Assembly (NCBI RefSeq): GCF_018129685.1
Contig: NZ_JAFCLG010000026.1
Span: forward strand, 1-64,000
Length of the DNA stretch: 64,000 nt
From: Bradyrhizobium manausense
GTDB taxonomy: Bacteria > Pseudomonadota > Alphaproteobacteria > Rhizobiales > Xanthobacteraceae
Direction of reading: 5' to 3'
Made by a program: the position numbers and the translations under genes. The notes below the pieces were generated by a model that searched no databases, was not told the origin of the DNA, and saw only the letters and a list, made by a program, of their open reading frames with translations. Within the stretch, counting starts at the first letter, position 1. Each line of letters starts with the position of its first letter. This document shows positions 1-7,905 of the stretch, piece by piece.

Positions 1-560
1 TCGAACACTCCCCGTGTTGAGAGATCACCCCACCCCGCTCGCGCTTCGCGCGATCGACCCACGGGCGAGCTACGCTCGTCCCGGACCCCTCCAGGGGAGG
101 GTAAAAGAGAGAGCGCGGCTAAACGCTAGGTTCGGCGATGCTTCAGCGGCGTGGCTGTGGATGAGCGGGCGCCTTTACCCTCCCCTGGAGGGGGAGGGTC
201 GGCTCACTTTGAGCGCAGCGAAATGTGAGACGGGGTGGGGTGACGGTCTCTCCGCGTCGAACACTCCCCGTGTTGAGAGATCACCCCACCCCGCTCGCGC
301 TTCGCGCGATCGACCCTCCCCCTCCAGGGGAGGGTAAAAGAGAGAGCGCGGCTAAAAGCTAGGTTCGGCGATGCTTCAGCGGCGTGGCTGTGGATGAGGG
401 AGGGTCGGCTCACTTTGAGCGCAGCGAAATGTGAGACGGGGTGGGGTGGCGGTCTCTCCGCGTCGAACACTCCCCGTGTTGAGAGATCACCCCACCCCGC
501 TCGCGCTTCGCGCGATCGACCCACGGGCGAGCTACGCTCGTCCCGGACCCCTCCAGGGGA
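1..560. repeat. Three copies of a long REP-like intergenic repeat
   Basis: The segment starting tcgaacactccccgtgttga recurs at 1, 257 and 463. Each copy is followed by gagatcaccccaccccgctcgc and a hairpin arm built on ccctcccctggaggggg. A second block (cttcagcggcgtggctgtgg) recurs near 139 and 372. Copies 1 and 3 carry a cgggcgagctacgctcgtcc insert that copy 2 lacks. The same hairpin family reappears at 31.8 and 33.3 kb. No credible gene is seen here: the frames that stay open translate the repeat. Confidence 0.85.
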
Positions 561-573
561 GGATAAAAAGAGC

Positions 574-1203
574 TCACCCCTTCGGCGGCGCCAGGGGCTG
601 CACGATCTCCTTGAACGGAGCCAGGGCCTCGCAGCGTTCGGCATGCGCCGACAACGCCGGGTAGCGCGCGGCATCGAACAGGTCCGGATGCGCCTCGCGG
701 GTGAAGCGGACGACGCAGGCGACCGCGATGTCGGCATGGCCGATGCGCGTCCCGAGCCAGTACGGCGCCGACACCTTGGCGCGCTCGGCCTCGAGCACCT
801 TGAGCACGTCGCCGATCTGCGCCCGGCAGCGATCGACCCACAGCGCGAGCTGCTCCTTCCGCAGCACGCGCTCGTAGAGCAGGCTCACCGCCTTGTCGCC
901 GAGGCCCGACGCCAGCGCGCAAATGCGCAACTGCTTGCGCCGGTCAGCGCCGCTTGCCGGCAGCATCGCCTTCTCGGGCCCGACGAGCTCGTCGAGATGG
1001 TCGAGGATGATCGTGCTCTCGATCAGCGCCTCGCCGTCGTCACACACCAGGGTCGGCACGCGGCGCAAGGGATTGTACGGCGCGATCTTGTCGGCATCGC
1101 CAAACGTCGACCACGGCCTGTGCTCGAAGCCGATCCCGTAGAGCCGCAGCGCAATCGCGACGCGGCGGACGAAGGGGGAATCATATTGGCCGATCAGGAA
1201 CAT
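574..1203 (-). CDS. Glutathione S-transferase family protein
   Basis: A 209-residue protein with the usual two-domain GST layout. The N-terminal thioredoxin-like half begins MFLIGQYDSPFVRRVAIALR, with the Ser/Pro/Phe of the SPF.RRV motif where the activating residue normally lies. It contains the cis-proline segment RRVPTLV and the glutathione gamma-glutamyl contact segment around ALIESTIIL. An all-helical C-terminal half follows, with the GTRIGHADIAVA segment matching the conserved N-capping/hydrophobic staple region. The length is typical. The ATG is preceded by GGAGGAG. Expected to be a cytosolic glutathione-dependent detoxification or isomerisation enzyme; the substrate cannot be read from sequence. 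It stands alone, with the repeat block downstream. Confidence 0.9.
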   Translation of the reverse strand: MFLIGQYDSPFVRRVAIALRLYGIGFEHRPWSTFGDADKIAPYNPLRRVPTLVCDDGEALIESTIILDHLDELVGPEKAMLPASGADRRKQLRICALASGLGDKAVSLLYERVLRKEQLALWVDRCRAQIGDVLKVLEAERAKVSAPYWLGTRIGHADIAVACVVRFTREAHPDLFDAARYPALSAHAERCEALAPFKEIVQPLAPPKG

Positions 1204-1354
1204 GGTTCTCGCTCCTCCGTATCGCTGGGCAAGGCAGGGCCGGTGAGTTCATCGTCATTGCGCGGCGTCCGCAACAATTTTCTTGGAAGGAGAGCATTGC
1301 GCGCGGCGCAACAACGCGGAATCAATGGGCCGCCGACCAGCCGGGAATCCTGTC

Positions 1355-1780
1355 ATGTCATTGCGATCAATCACCGTGCTCGTCCTGCTCGCCGCGGCAA
1401 ACCTCGCGCGGGCGCAGGACGGTCCGATCGGCTTCCAGATGCCATCGAAGAACATCGCCTGCCAGGTCTTCGCCGAGAACGGCCAGGACATGCTTCGCTG
1501 CGACATACTGACAATCGACACGCCGCCGCGTCGGCCGCCGGACTGCGAGCTCGACTATGGCCACGCCTTCGCGATGACCGCCAAGGGCGGCGCCAGCGGC
1601 GGCTCCGCGCGCATCTGCGCCGGCGACACCGTCATGGATCCGTCACTTCCGGTGCTCGCCTATGGCGAGATATGGCAGCGCGCGGGATTCACCTGCCGCT
1701 CGGAACAGACCGGGCTGACGTGCTTCAACGCCATGCAGCACGGGTTCTCGCTGGCGCGGGGGCGGCAGGAGGTGTTTTGA
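1355..1780 (+). CDS. DUF6636 family exported protein (copy 1)
   Basis: About 141 residues from the ATG chosen at 1355, which opens directly on a signal peptide (MSLRSITVLVLLAAANLARA, cleavage likely before QDG). The mature part has the DUF6636 pattern: GFQMPSKNIACQVF, LRCDI, a Cys in ARICAGDT, PVLAYGEIW, TCRSEQTGLTCFN and HGFSLAR near the C-terminus. Six to seven cysteines suggest disulfides in the periplasm. An upstream in-frame ATG at 1283 would add 24 polar residues before the signal peptide and is unlikely. A close paralogue lies at 4348-4770. Function unknown. Confidence 0.85.
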   Translation: MSLRSITVLVLLAAANLARAQDGPIGFQMPSKNIACQVFAENGQDMLRCDILTIDTPPRRPPDCELDYGHAFAMTAKGGASGGSARICAGDTVMDPSLPVLAYGEIWQRAGFTCRSEQTGLTCFNAMQHGFSLARGRQEVF

Positions 1781-1786
1781 GTATTC

Positions 1787-1873
1787 CGTCATTGCGAGCG
1801 CAGCGAAGCAATCCAGAATCTCTCCGCGGGGACAGCCTGGATTGCTTCGTCGCAAGTGCTCCTCGCAATGACG
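1787..1873. repeat. REP-like inverted repeat
   Basis: Left arm cgtcattgcgagcgcagcga plus agcaatccag, and a complementary right arm (tggattgcttcgtcgcaag, then cctcgcaatgacg), form a long imperfect hairpin. It lies between the 3' ends of the convergent DUF6636 and ArsR genes, so it could act as a bidirectional RNA barrier. It looks like a dispersed rhizobial palindromic element. Confidence 0.8.
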
Positions 1874-1886
1874 AGCCGGAAACGGC

Positions 1887-2189
1887 TCAAAGCCCATCTC
1901 GAATCGCCCGCTTGAGGGCGGCGATCGCCGTTTCGTCGCGCTTGTACATGGTCCACTGCTTGATGCGCCTGGCGCGCACCAGTTTGGCCGATGTCAGCAC
2001 CCGCATATGCTCGCTCACGGTCGGCGCGCTGACGCCGAGCTTTTCGGCGATCAGCAGGCCGCAGACACCGTCCTTGACCAGGTCGCCGTCAACCTGTTCC
2101 GGAAAATGCCGTCGCGGATCCCGCAGCCATTCCAGGATCTGCAGGCGCCGCTCGTTGGCCAAGGCACGCAAGGCGATCGCGAACTTCAT
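1887..2189 (-). CDS. ArsR-family winged-helix transcriptional regulator
   Basis: A 100-residue protein, the usual ArsR/SmtB size. It opens FAIALRALANERRLQILEWL, the typical ArsR helix 1-2 region. The recognition segment is GLLIAEKLGVSAPTVSEHMR, followed by VLTSAKLVRARRIKQWTMYK, the beta-wing. No CxC metal motif is visible in the DNA-recognition helix, so metal sensing of the ArsR/CadC type is not indicated; other effectors or pure protein regulation are possible. The gene is divergent from the dehydratase at 2251, and an AT-rich palindrome touches its start codon, implying autoregulation and likely control of the neighbour. Confidence 0.88.
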   Translation of the reverse strand: MKFAIALRALANERRLQILEWLRDPRRHFPEQVDGDLVKDGVCGLLIAEKLGVSAPTVSEHMRVLTSAKLVRARRIKQWTMYKRDETAIAALKRAIRDGL

Positions 2190-2216
2190 TTAGCCATTTT
2201 GCTAATTGGCTAATTG
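2190..2216. promoter_or_regulatory. Candidate ArsR operator palindrome
   Basis: TTAGCCA (2190-2196) and its exact complement TGGCTAA (2207-2213) are separated by 10 bp. A tandem direct repeat GCTAATTG-GCTAATTG (2201-2216) overlaps the right arm. It is an AT-rich island in GC-rich DNA, in the 61-bp gap between the divergent ArsR and dehydratase starts. Binding is inferred. Confidence 0.6.
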
Positions 2217-2250
2217 ATGTCAACTTCCTGATACGCTAGCATTCACCATC

Positions 2251-3198
2251 ATGACAGCGACACCCAACATCACCCGTGAGGGGATCGCGGCGACCGAGGC
2301 CGTCATCCGTCCGCACATCAGACGCACGCCGCTGTTCGAGGCCGATCTCGCCGATTTCGGCCTGCCGGCGGCGCCCGTCACCTTCAAGCTCGAGCTGCTG
2401 CAGCATTCCGGATCGTTCAAGGCGCGCGGCGCCTTTGCCAATCTGCTGCTGCGGCATGTGCCGCAGGCGGGCGTCGTCGCCGCGTCCGGCGGCAATCACG
2501 GCGCTGCGGTGGCCTATGCCGCGCAACGCCTCGGCATTCCCGCCACCATCTTCGTGCCTGACATCACCTCGCCGGCGAAGGCCGAGCGGATCAAGAGCTA
2601 CGGCGCCAAGCTCGTGATCGCGGGCAGCCGCTACGCCGATGCGCTTGCGGCCAGCGAGGCCCATCTGGCGCAGACCGGCGCGCTTGCGGTTCATGCCTAT
2701 GACCAGGCCGAAACCCTGCTCGGTCAGGGCAGCGTCGGCCTCGAGCTGGAGCAGGATGCGCCCGATATCGACACGCTGCTGGTCGCCGTCGGCGGCGGCG
2801 GATTGATCGGCGGCATCGCGGCATGGACGGCCGGCCGGACACGCATCATCGCGATCGAGCCGGAGCAATCTCCGACCCTGCACGCCGCATTCGCGGCAGG
2901 CGCGCCGGTCGATGCGCCGGCCGGCGGCGTCGCCGCCGACAGCCTCGCGCCGCGGCGCGTCGGCGAATTGATGTTCCCGATCGCGCGCGCCCATGTCGAG
3001 CGGGTCGTCCTCGTCAGCGACGACGCGATCCGGCAGGCGCAGGCCGCGCTATGGTCGCGCCTGCGCCTCGTCGCCGAGCCCGGCGGCGCCGCGGCGTTTG
3101 CGGCGCTGCTCTCCGGCCGCTATCGTCCGGCGGCAGGCGAGCGTGTCGCGGTGCTGGTGTGCGGGGCGAACACGACGGCGGTGAAGTTCGACGGCTAG
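2251..3198 (+). CDS. Threonine/serine dehydratase-family PLP enzyme
   Basis: A 315-residue fold-type II PLP enzyme. The PLP-binding lysine lies in GSFKARGA (about residue 56), the substrate loop is ASGGNHGAA, and the phosphate-cradle glycine loop is VGGGGLIGG (about 180). The C-terminal segment is VLVCGANTT. There is no ACT domain and the length is near 320, so it matches catabolic threonine/serine dehydratases or related ammonia-lyases rather than biosynthetic IlvA with its regulatory domain. It likely deaminates a hydroxy-amino acid in the cytosol; which one is not readable. It is divergent from the ArsR gene and shares its control region. Confidence 0.85.
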   Translation: MTATPNITREGIAATEAVIRPHIRRTPLFEADLADFGLPAAPVTFKLELLQHSGSFKARGAFANLLLRHVPQAGVVAASGGNHGAAVAYAAQRLGIPATIFVPDITSPAKAERIKSYGAKLVIAGSRYADALAASEAHLAQTGALAVHAYDQAETLLGQGSVGLELEQDAPDIDTLLVAVGGGGLIGGIAAWTAGRTRIIAIEPEQSPTLHAAFAAGAPVDAPAGGVAADSLAPRRVGELMFPIARAHVERVVLVSDDAIRQAQAALWSRLRLVAEPGGAAAFAALLSGRYRPAAGERVAVLVCGANTTAVKFDG

Positions 3199-3406
3199 GG
3201 CGTGGACTCATAGGTCCGCGATGTCGGCTTATCCCCCTGTAGCGGCGCCGACGTGGACATTTCGTGAGGTCCGGCCGGGGGCCAAAAGCGGAATCAGATT
3301 TGATGACGCCGAACACTCTTGCGGATTCATAGTAAGCTGAGCCACGCGAGCGCCCAAACTTTCCGCACCTACGCCGGGCGCGTTTGATCCGCAGATTGGA
3401 GGCGCG

Positions 3407-4228
3407 ATGACTGAGAACAAGACACCATCAGCAGCGAGCACCCTAGGCAGCGCTCAAGATCGCTTCGATAAGGCCATCCAAGCCGCCGTCTCGATATCCG
3501 AAAGCCGAATTGGAGTTGACCATACGGGTAGGCAGAACCGAGCACTGTTCATTTATAGCAAGCTGATAAGTCACTGCCTCTCGATCAAGCTCATTTTGGA
3601 CAAGTACAGGAGCGCGCCAAAAGGCATCGGGTTATTGGATCACTTCTCCGTCGCGACATTGGGGAGAGCGATAACTGATGCGTCCCTAATGACGATGTAC
3701 ATTGCTCAACCCAGCCTAAAGCAGAAGGAGTGGGAATTGAGAAGGACGATTCTCTATCTGCACGAGCTGTTCAATCGCAAACGATTTCTTACTGCTTCGG
3801 TCGCAGAGGCTGATCGAGGGGCGCTCCCATTTTTTCAGACGTATGAGACCCAAAAAGTTAAATTCAAAGAGAAAATTGAGACTTTAGCTAAGCAGCTCTT
3901 GTTTTCCGATGAAGTAATCGAAGAACTAGTGACCGGCCAAAAGGTATTCATCGGCGGCGCGAGAGGCGCTGCTCGTGAGGCGGGCTGGGACCTCGATAGA
4001 TTTGATTTCCAACAAGCCTATCTATCGAATTGGGTTCATTCGCATCCTGTCAGCTTCATTCGTGCTGATGAACAGAAAATCTCATTTTCAAAGCCCTCCG
4101 AATATCAGCTTAATTTCTGTACGACAGTTCTGGATATCGTTCTTCCATATCTCGAATCGACGACTTCGCGAATGGAGACGTTCACAGGCTCGGTCAACGC
4201 AGATCCCATCGGAAAGCTTGAGGGGTAG
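3407..4228 (+). CDS. Hypothetical protein, DUF5677-like
   Basis: A 273-residue soluble, mostly helical protein starting at an ATG preceded by GGAGG. The central part (LFIYSKLISHCLSIKLILDK, then a helix with ARAITDASLM-like character) and the C-terminal W-x-H-S-H-P-VSF segment recall the DUF5677 group, which often sits in accessory islands; this match is from memory and weak. Base composition is visibly poorer in GC than its neighbours and codon use is mixed, consistent with horizontal acquisition. It opens the AT-richer patch that also contains DUF3800 and GIY-YIG-like genes. No catalytic motif recognised. Confidence 0.6.
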   Translation: MTENKTPSAASTLGSAQDRFDKAIQAAVSISESRIGVDHTGRQNRALFIYSKLISHCLSIKLILDKYRSAPKGIGLLDHFSVATLGRAITDASLMTMYIAQPSLKQKEWELRRTILYLHELFNRKRFLTASVAEADRGALPFFQTYETQKVKFKEKIETLAKQLLFSDEVIEELVTGQKVFIGGARGAAREAGWDLDRFDFQQAYLSNWVHSHPVSFIRADEQKISFSKPSEYQLNFCTTVLDIVLPYLESTTSRMETFTGSVNADPIGKLEG

Positions 4229-4347
4229 TCGAGCTTGCGCGAAACGCTTGGGGTCTTGTCCGTCGATGCCGACCAGGCGGAGCGGCTTCCGCTTGACGCT
4301 CGGAAGCTGGCGTTTTTCAATACACGTCTTTGTTTTGGGAACGCGGC

Positions 4348-4770
4348 ATGATCGGGCTGCGCGCAATCATTGCATTGTCGACCCTGCTTGCGTCGATCGC
4401 AGGCCTCGCCCGCGCACAGGATCGCCTGGTCGGATTCCAGATGCCGTCGAAGAACATCGGCTGCCAGTTCTTTGCCGAAAGCGGCGAGGCCACGCTCCGC
4501 TGCGACATCACGTTTATTGAGACGCGGCAGCAGCGCCTCGCCGGTTGCGAACGCGACTCGAGCCACGCCTTCGCGATGACCGCAAAAGGCAGCGCAGGCC
4601 AGATCTGCGTCGGCGACACCATCATCGACCCGTCGCTGCCCGTGCTCGCCTATGGCGAGGTGTGGCAACGCGCGGGATTCACATGTCGTTCGGAGCAGAC
4701 GGGATTGACCTGCTTCAACGCGATGCAGCACGGGTTCTCGCTGGCGCGGGCCGAGCGGAAGGTGTTTTGA
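4348..4770 (+). CDS. DUF6636 family exported protein (copy 2)
   Basis: About 140 residues from the ATG at 4348, giving signal peptide MIGLRAIIALSTLLASIAGL then ARAQ. An in-frame TTG 18 bp upstream adds only MFWERG. The mature part closely matches copy 1 at 1355-1780: GFQMPSKNIGCQFF, LRCDI, ICVGDT, PVLAYGEVWQRAGFTCRSEQ, TGLTCFNAMQHGFSLAR. The last ~45 residues are almost identical between copies. It sits inside the AT-richer patch but has normal GC-rich codon use. The likely origin is local duplication of the copy-1 gene. Function unknown; probably periplasmic. Confidence 0.85.
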   Translation: MIGLRAIIALSTLLASIAGLARAQDRLVGFQMPSKNIGCQFFAESGEATLRCDITFIETRQQRLAGCERDSSHAFAMTAKGSAGQICVGDTIIDPSLPVLAYGEVWQRAGFTCRSEQTGLTCFNAMQHGFSLARAERKVF

Positions 4771-4879
4771 GAGTTGCAGAATACCTAGACTAGCCTCTAT
4801 TGCCCGCGTCGGTTGCGCGGACTAAGCTACCGCCATTTAAGATCGAACTTGCCAGACAATTGGTGGCGGCCAGCTTTTG

Positions 4880-5749
4880 ATGACCCCTGGATTTTATCTA
4901 TTTATTGATGAAGCAGGCGACGAAGGTCTCGATAAAGTGAGACCAATCGATGCTGACGGTGCGTCCGAGTACTTTGTTTTGGTTGGCGTGTTGGTACGAA
5001 CCAGCAAGTATCCTGAGCTTATCCAAGCCTTTGCCAAGATAAAGTCAAAGGTCGGAATTTCTCCTTCGGAGAAGATTCACTTCCGAGACCTGACTGAGGA
5101 TCAAAAGCTCATAGTGATCGAATCCATTGCGGAGCTCAGATTGGAGCTAATAGCCATAGTTTCGAACAAACGAAACATGCGCGGATACAGAAATTTGCGC
5201 TGCGAGGCCAGCAACCTCGAATTTTCTCGCGGACGACTTCGGCCGCGTCGGTATAATTGGTTCTACAATAATCTATTCCGCTATTTGCTCGAGCGCGCCA
5301 GTGCGGAGTGCAAGCGATGGACTTATCGCGCGTACGGAGAGGTTCGCTCGATCCAGATCGTTTTCTCTCGACGCAAGGAGATCTCATACTCACAAACTGG
5401 CGCCTATCTTTTGAAACTGAAAACCGAGCGACGCGATCGAGGATACTTCAACAACAAGGGCCAAATTGATTGGTCGGTCGTTAACGCGCTCGACATCAAC
5501 AGCCGCAAAGACAAAGACGAAATCGGTTTACAGATTGCCGACTGTGCAGCCAGCGCGATTTTTCGCTCTCTCGATCAATCTTGGTTCGGCAATGTGAACC
5601 CGATCTATGTTGAACGCCTCAGCAAGAAATTTGCTCGCACTAGTGCCACACCTAAAGACTACGGGTTCAAACTATTGCCAGAAAACTTTCGAGCACCCCT
5701 ATCGAGCGATCAGCGGCAGGGGCTCCTTTCAGTAGGGTACAAGCTCTAG
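4880..5749 (+). CDS. DUF3800 domain-containing protein
   Basis: 289 residues from the ATG at 4880 (a TTG immediately before is also possible). It begins FYLFIDEAGDEG, the DUF3800 signature with two acidic residues on the first strand. It ends with LQIADCAASAI (Asp near residue 221), the second acidic motif. These acidic residues fit the RNase H-like fold proposed for the family. Between them are IHFRDL and a long basic region (RGRLRPRRYNWFYNN). DUF3800 genes are common in mobile and defence-associated regions; a biochemical role is not established. GC content is lower than the flanks. The GIY-YIG-like gene is convergent just downstream. Confidence 0.85.
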   Translation: MTPGFYLFIDEAGDEGLDKVRPIDADGASEYFVLVGVLVRTSKYPELIQAFAKIKSKVGISPSEKIHFRDLTEDQKLIVIESIAELRLELIAIVSNKRNMRGYRNLRCEASNLEFSRGRLRPRRYNWFYNNLFRYLLERASAECKRWTYRAYGEVRSIQIVFSRRKEISYSQTGAYLLKLKTERRDRGYFNNKGQIDWSVVNALDINSRKDKDEIGLQIADCAASAIFRSLDQSWFGNVNPIYVERLSKKFARTSATPKDYGFKLLPENFRAPLSSDQRQGLLSVGYKL

Positions 5750-5849
5750 TGACCGCGACAACGGAACAGCAGGCTAACTTAACTACGACCTTCCGTTTCC
5801 TCCCGGAAAGCGGACTTTTGACAGACGGGCATAGTCTGCATTTTCGGAC

Positions 5850-6374
5850 TCACCATCTAAGCACCCTTTTGAAGGTTTGAATCTCGCGAGGCGGCTTTCC
5901 TCTGTGCACCTCCGTATGGGTAACTCCCAAGATGCCGACTGCGTCGAGCCATTTCATGTGCTTTTTATTGAGCAGTTTCTTGTTGCTGCGCCGGCACATG
6001 AAGATCAAAAGTGCTTCTAGGGCTTGAAGCCAATCCCTCCGGATGTTTTTCGAAAATCCCCGCCGTACGCTTTTTGGCTTTGCGAGCAGATGGAATACGA
6101 TTTGTCCTTTCTCCTTCCTCCAGTTGTAGTGGACCTTCTCCCTATTATGAACGCCGAAGACCTCATGACGAAACCCCTTGTTGGTAATGCCAACATACAA
6201 AGGCGTATACTTTTCCCCATGTCGTAGCGAGAACACGTAGGCTCCTTTCGCACTCGACAAATCGGCCCCTACGAGATCATCGATATAGTCCCACTCGCCA
6301 TTCTGCCAATTTCTGTCCGATACTCTCTCGCGGTTAACCTCATACGGCCCATAAACTTGAAACGGATTGTCCAA
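5850..6374 (-). CDS. GIY-YIG-like nuclease-superfamily protein
   Basis: A 174-residue protein. The start is TTG at 6374, chosen because GGGAGG lies about 7 nt upstream and no other start precedes the domain. A GIY-YIG arrangement can be traced: G44-A-Y46 and Y60-V-G62 as the two strand motifs, R69 after the second, Glu120 in a helix (QALEALLIF) as the possible metal ligand, and Asn136 in KLLNKK. The first motif is GAY rather than GIY. The protein is basic, as expected for DNA binding. It could be a stand-alone endonuclease or a restriction/repair-like factor. Its AT-richer sequence resembles the adjacent DUF3800 gene. The assignment is by motif only. Confidence 0.6.
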   Translation of the reverse strand: MDNPFQVYGPYEVNRERVSDRNWQNGEWDYIDDLVGADLSSAKGAYVFSLRHGEKYTPLYVGITNKGFRHEVFGVHNREKVHYNWRKEKGQIVFHLLAKPKSVRRGFSKNIRRDWLQALEALLIFMCRRSNKKLLNKKHMKWLDAVGILGVTHTEVHRGKPPREIQTFKRVLRW

Positions 6375-6729
6375 AATTGCCTCCCAGAAGAATTCTTTCT
6401 AGCTCGGATGGAATCGAAGGTAGCCGTGGACCCTACTGGAAACCAGCCTGCTAGCAGTCTCCTCTACCGGTTCTTCCACCAGTTCATCTTGTAACAGGCG
6501 ACCGTCACTCGCCAGTACACCGGCGCGTCGAACAGATCGGCGAGACGCCCGTGGTCCAGTCCGATGTCGTTGTGCCGCTGTCGATGTAAGTGCGGGGCCC
6601 GAGCCGGGACAGAGTCGTGGGCGGTGCCCATCGACAACAGCCAAACGTTTTCGTGCTCCCCTCGCCTCAACTTCGCCTTGCCGAATAGATTATCGCATGG
6701 TTCATTCCATGGAACCTTGGGGAACGCAG
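6375..6729. other. Intergenic region, no gene recognised
   Basis: This 355-bp stretch lies between the divergent GIY-YIG-like and BBP7 genes. Frames that stay open give no recognisable domain and no start with a good ribosome site. It must contain both promoters, but no convincing -35/-10 pair was identified by eye. Confidence 0.5.
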
Positions 6730-7878
6730 ATGAATCGGCGGGCAGCAGCGGTCGGCGTGACATGTGCGGCACTCGCGCTGGGAGGCGGCGCAGGGGCCGC
6801 CGACCTGCCGCTCAAGGCACTGCCGAAGGCCATCGATGTCAATCCGTTCTGGGCCGAGGCCGAGTATCTCGCCTGGACCGTGACCGGCGACAAGCTGCCG
6901 GCGCTGGTGACCACGGCTCCCGTCGGCACGCCGCTGGCCGTCGCCGGCGCGCTCGGCCAGCCCACGACGACCGTGCTGTTCGGCAATTCCAGCGTCAACA
7001 CGGACTGGCGTTCGGGCGGGCGCATCACCGCCGGATACTGGTTCGATCCGCAGCGCAGAAGCGGCATCGAGGCCTCGTTCTTCGGGCTCGAGAACATCGG
7101 GACCGGTTTTGCCACCGACACCAACGCGCATCCGATCCTCACGCGTCCGTTCCTGGATGCCACGACCGGTGCCCAGAGCGCATTGCTCGCCGGCTTCCCC
7201 GGCGTCGGCACCGGCAGCGTCAACGCCAACGAGACCTCGCGTCTTCTCGGCGCGGGCGCGCTCTATCGCCAGGAGTTCGGGATGTGGAGCGGACAGCGCA
7301 TCAGCGCGCTGATCGGCTATCGCTATCTGCGCTCGTCCGATACGCTGTGGATCACCGATACGATCAACAGCATCGCCTTCGGCACGTTCACGCCATCGGA
7401 CAATCTCAAGGCGGCGAGCAATTTTCACGGCATCGACCTCGGCATCACCGGTGACTGGCGCAATGGCCCGTGGTCGCTGGAATGGCGCGGCAAGGTCGCA
7501 CTCGGCGCGAATTTCAACACCGCCGACGTGACGGGCTCGACGATCTCGACGGTCGGCGCCGTCAGCACGACGGTGCCGGGCGGCTTGCTCGCGCTCGCCG
7601 GCAACAGCGGCCATTTCTCGCAGACCAAATTCGCCGTGGTGCCGGAGCTGTCGCTCAAGGCGGGCTACCAGATCGCGCCCGCCTGGCGCCTGACCGTCGG
7701 CTATGATGTGCTGTATTGGACCGGCGTGCAGCGCGCCGGCGGGCTGATCGACACGACCATCAATCCGACCCTGATCCCGCCGGGACCGCCCGCCGGCCCG
7801 ACCCGGCCGTTGCCGGTGATGAGCACGACGAACCTGCTGGCGCAGGGATTTAGTTTGGGCGTGCGGTATAATTATTGA
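6730..7878 (+). CDS. BBP7-family outer-membrane beta-barrel protein
   Basis: 382 residues from the ATG at 6730, which is followed by a basic N-terminus and signal peptide (MNRRAAAVGVTCAALALGGG, cleavage near AGAADLPLK). The mature N-terminus FWAEAEYLAWTV is the hallmark opening of BBP7 (putative beta-barrel porin 7). Alternating hydrophobic strands, several GYRYLR/GYW-like hairpins and a C-terminal aromatic (SLGVRYNY, ending in Tyr) fit outer-membrane insertion. An earlier ATG at 6697 would add 11 residues before the signal peptide. Likely a structural or channel protein of the outer membrane; substrate unknown. It stands alone. Confidence 0.85.
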   Translation: MNRRAAAVGVTCAALALGGGAGAADLPLKALPKAIDVNPFWAEAEYLAWTVTGDKLPALVTTAPVGTPLAVAGALGQPTTTVLFGNSSVNTDWRSGGRITAGYWFDPQRRSGIEASFFGLENIGTGFATDTNAHPILTRPFLDATTGAQSALLAGFPGVGTGSVNANETSRLLGAGALYRQEFGMWSGQRISALIGYRYLRSSDTLWITDTINSIAFGTFTPSDNLKAASNFHGIDLGITGDWRNGPWSLEWRGKVALGANFNTADVTGSTISTVGAVSTTVPGGLLALAGNSGHFSQTKFAVVPELSLKAGYQIAPAWRLTVGYDVLYWTGVQRAGGLIDTTINPTLIPPGPPAGPTRPLPVMSTTNLLAQGFSLGVRYNY

Positions 7879-7905
7879 GGATGCGGTCGCGGCGCCTGCG
7901 CTCCG

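Noticed and set aside
1..560. Repeats resembling a CRISPR array
   Set aside because: Copies are irregular, hairpin-forming and 200-260 bp apart, with related rather than unique sequence between them; no cas genes nearby.
394..2193. 599-codon open frame on the plus strand
   Set aside because: It runs antisense to the GST and ArsR genes and through repeats; its open length is a product of high GC. The genes in other frames carry recognisable domains.
3199..3406. Possible small gene between the dehydratase and the DUF5677-like gene
   Set aside because: Only short frames without ribosome sites; the sequence resembles dispersed rhizobial intergenic repeats, which I could not verify.
6464..6772. 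102-codon open frame on the minus strand before the BBP7 gene
   Set aside because: It overlaps the start and signal peptide of a well-supported gene, has no ribosome site and no domain.
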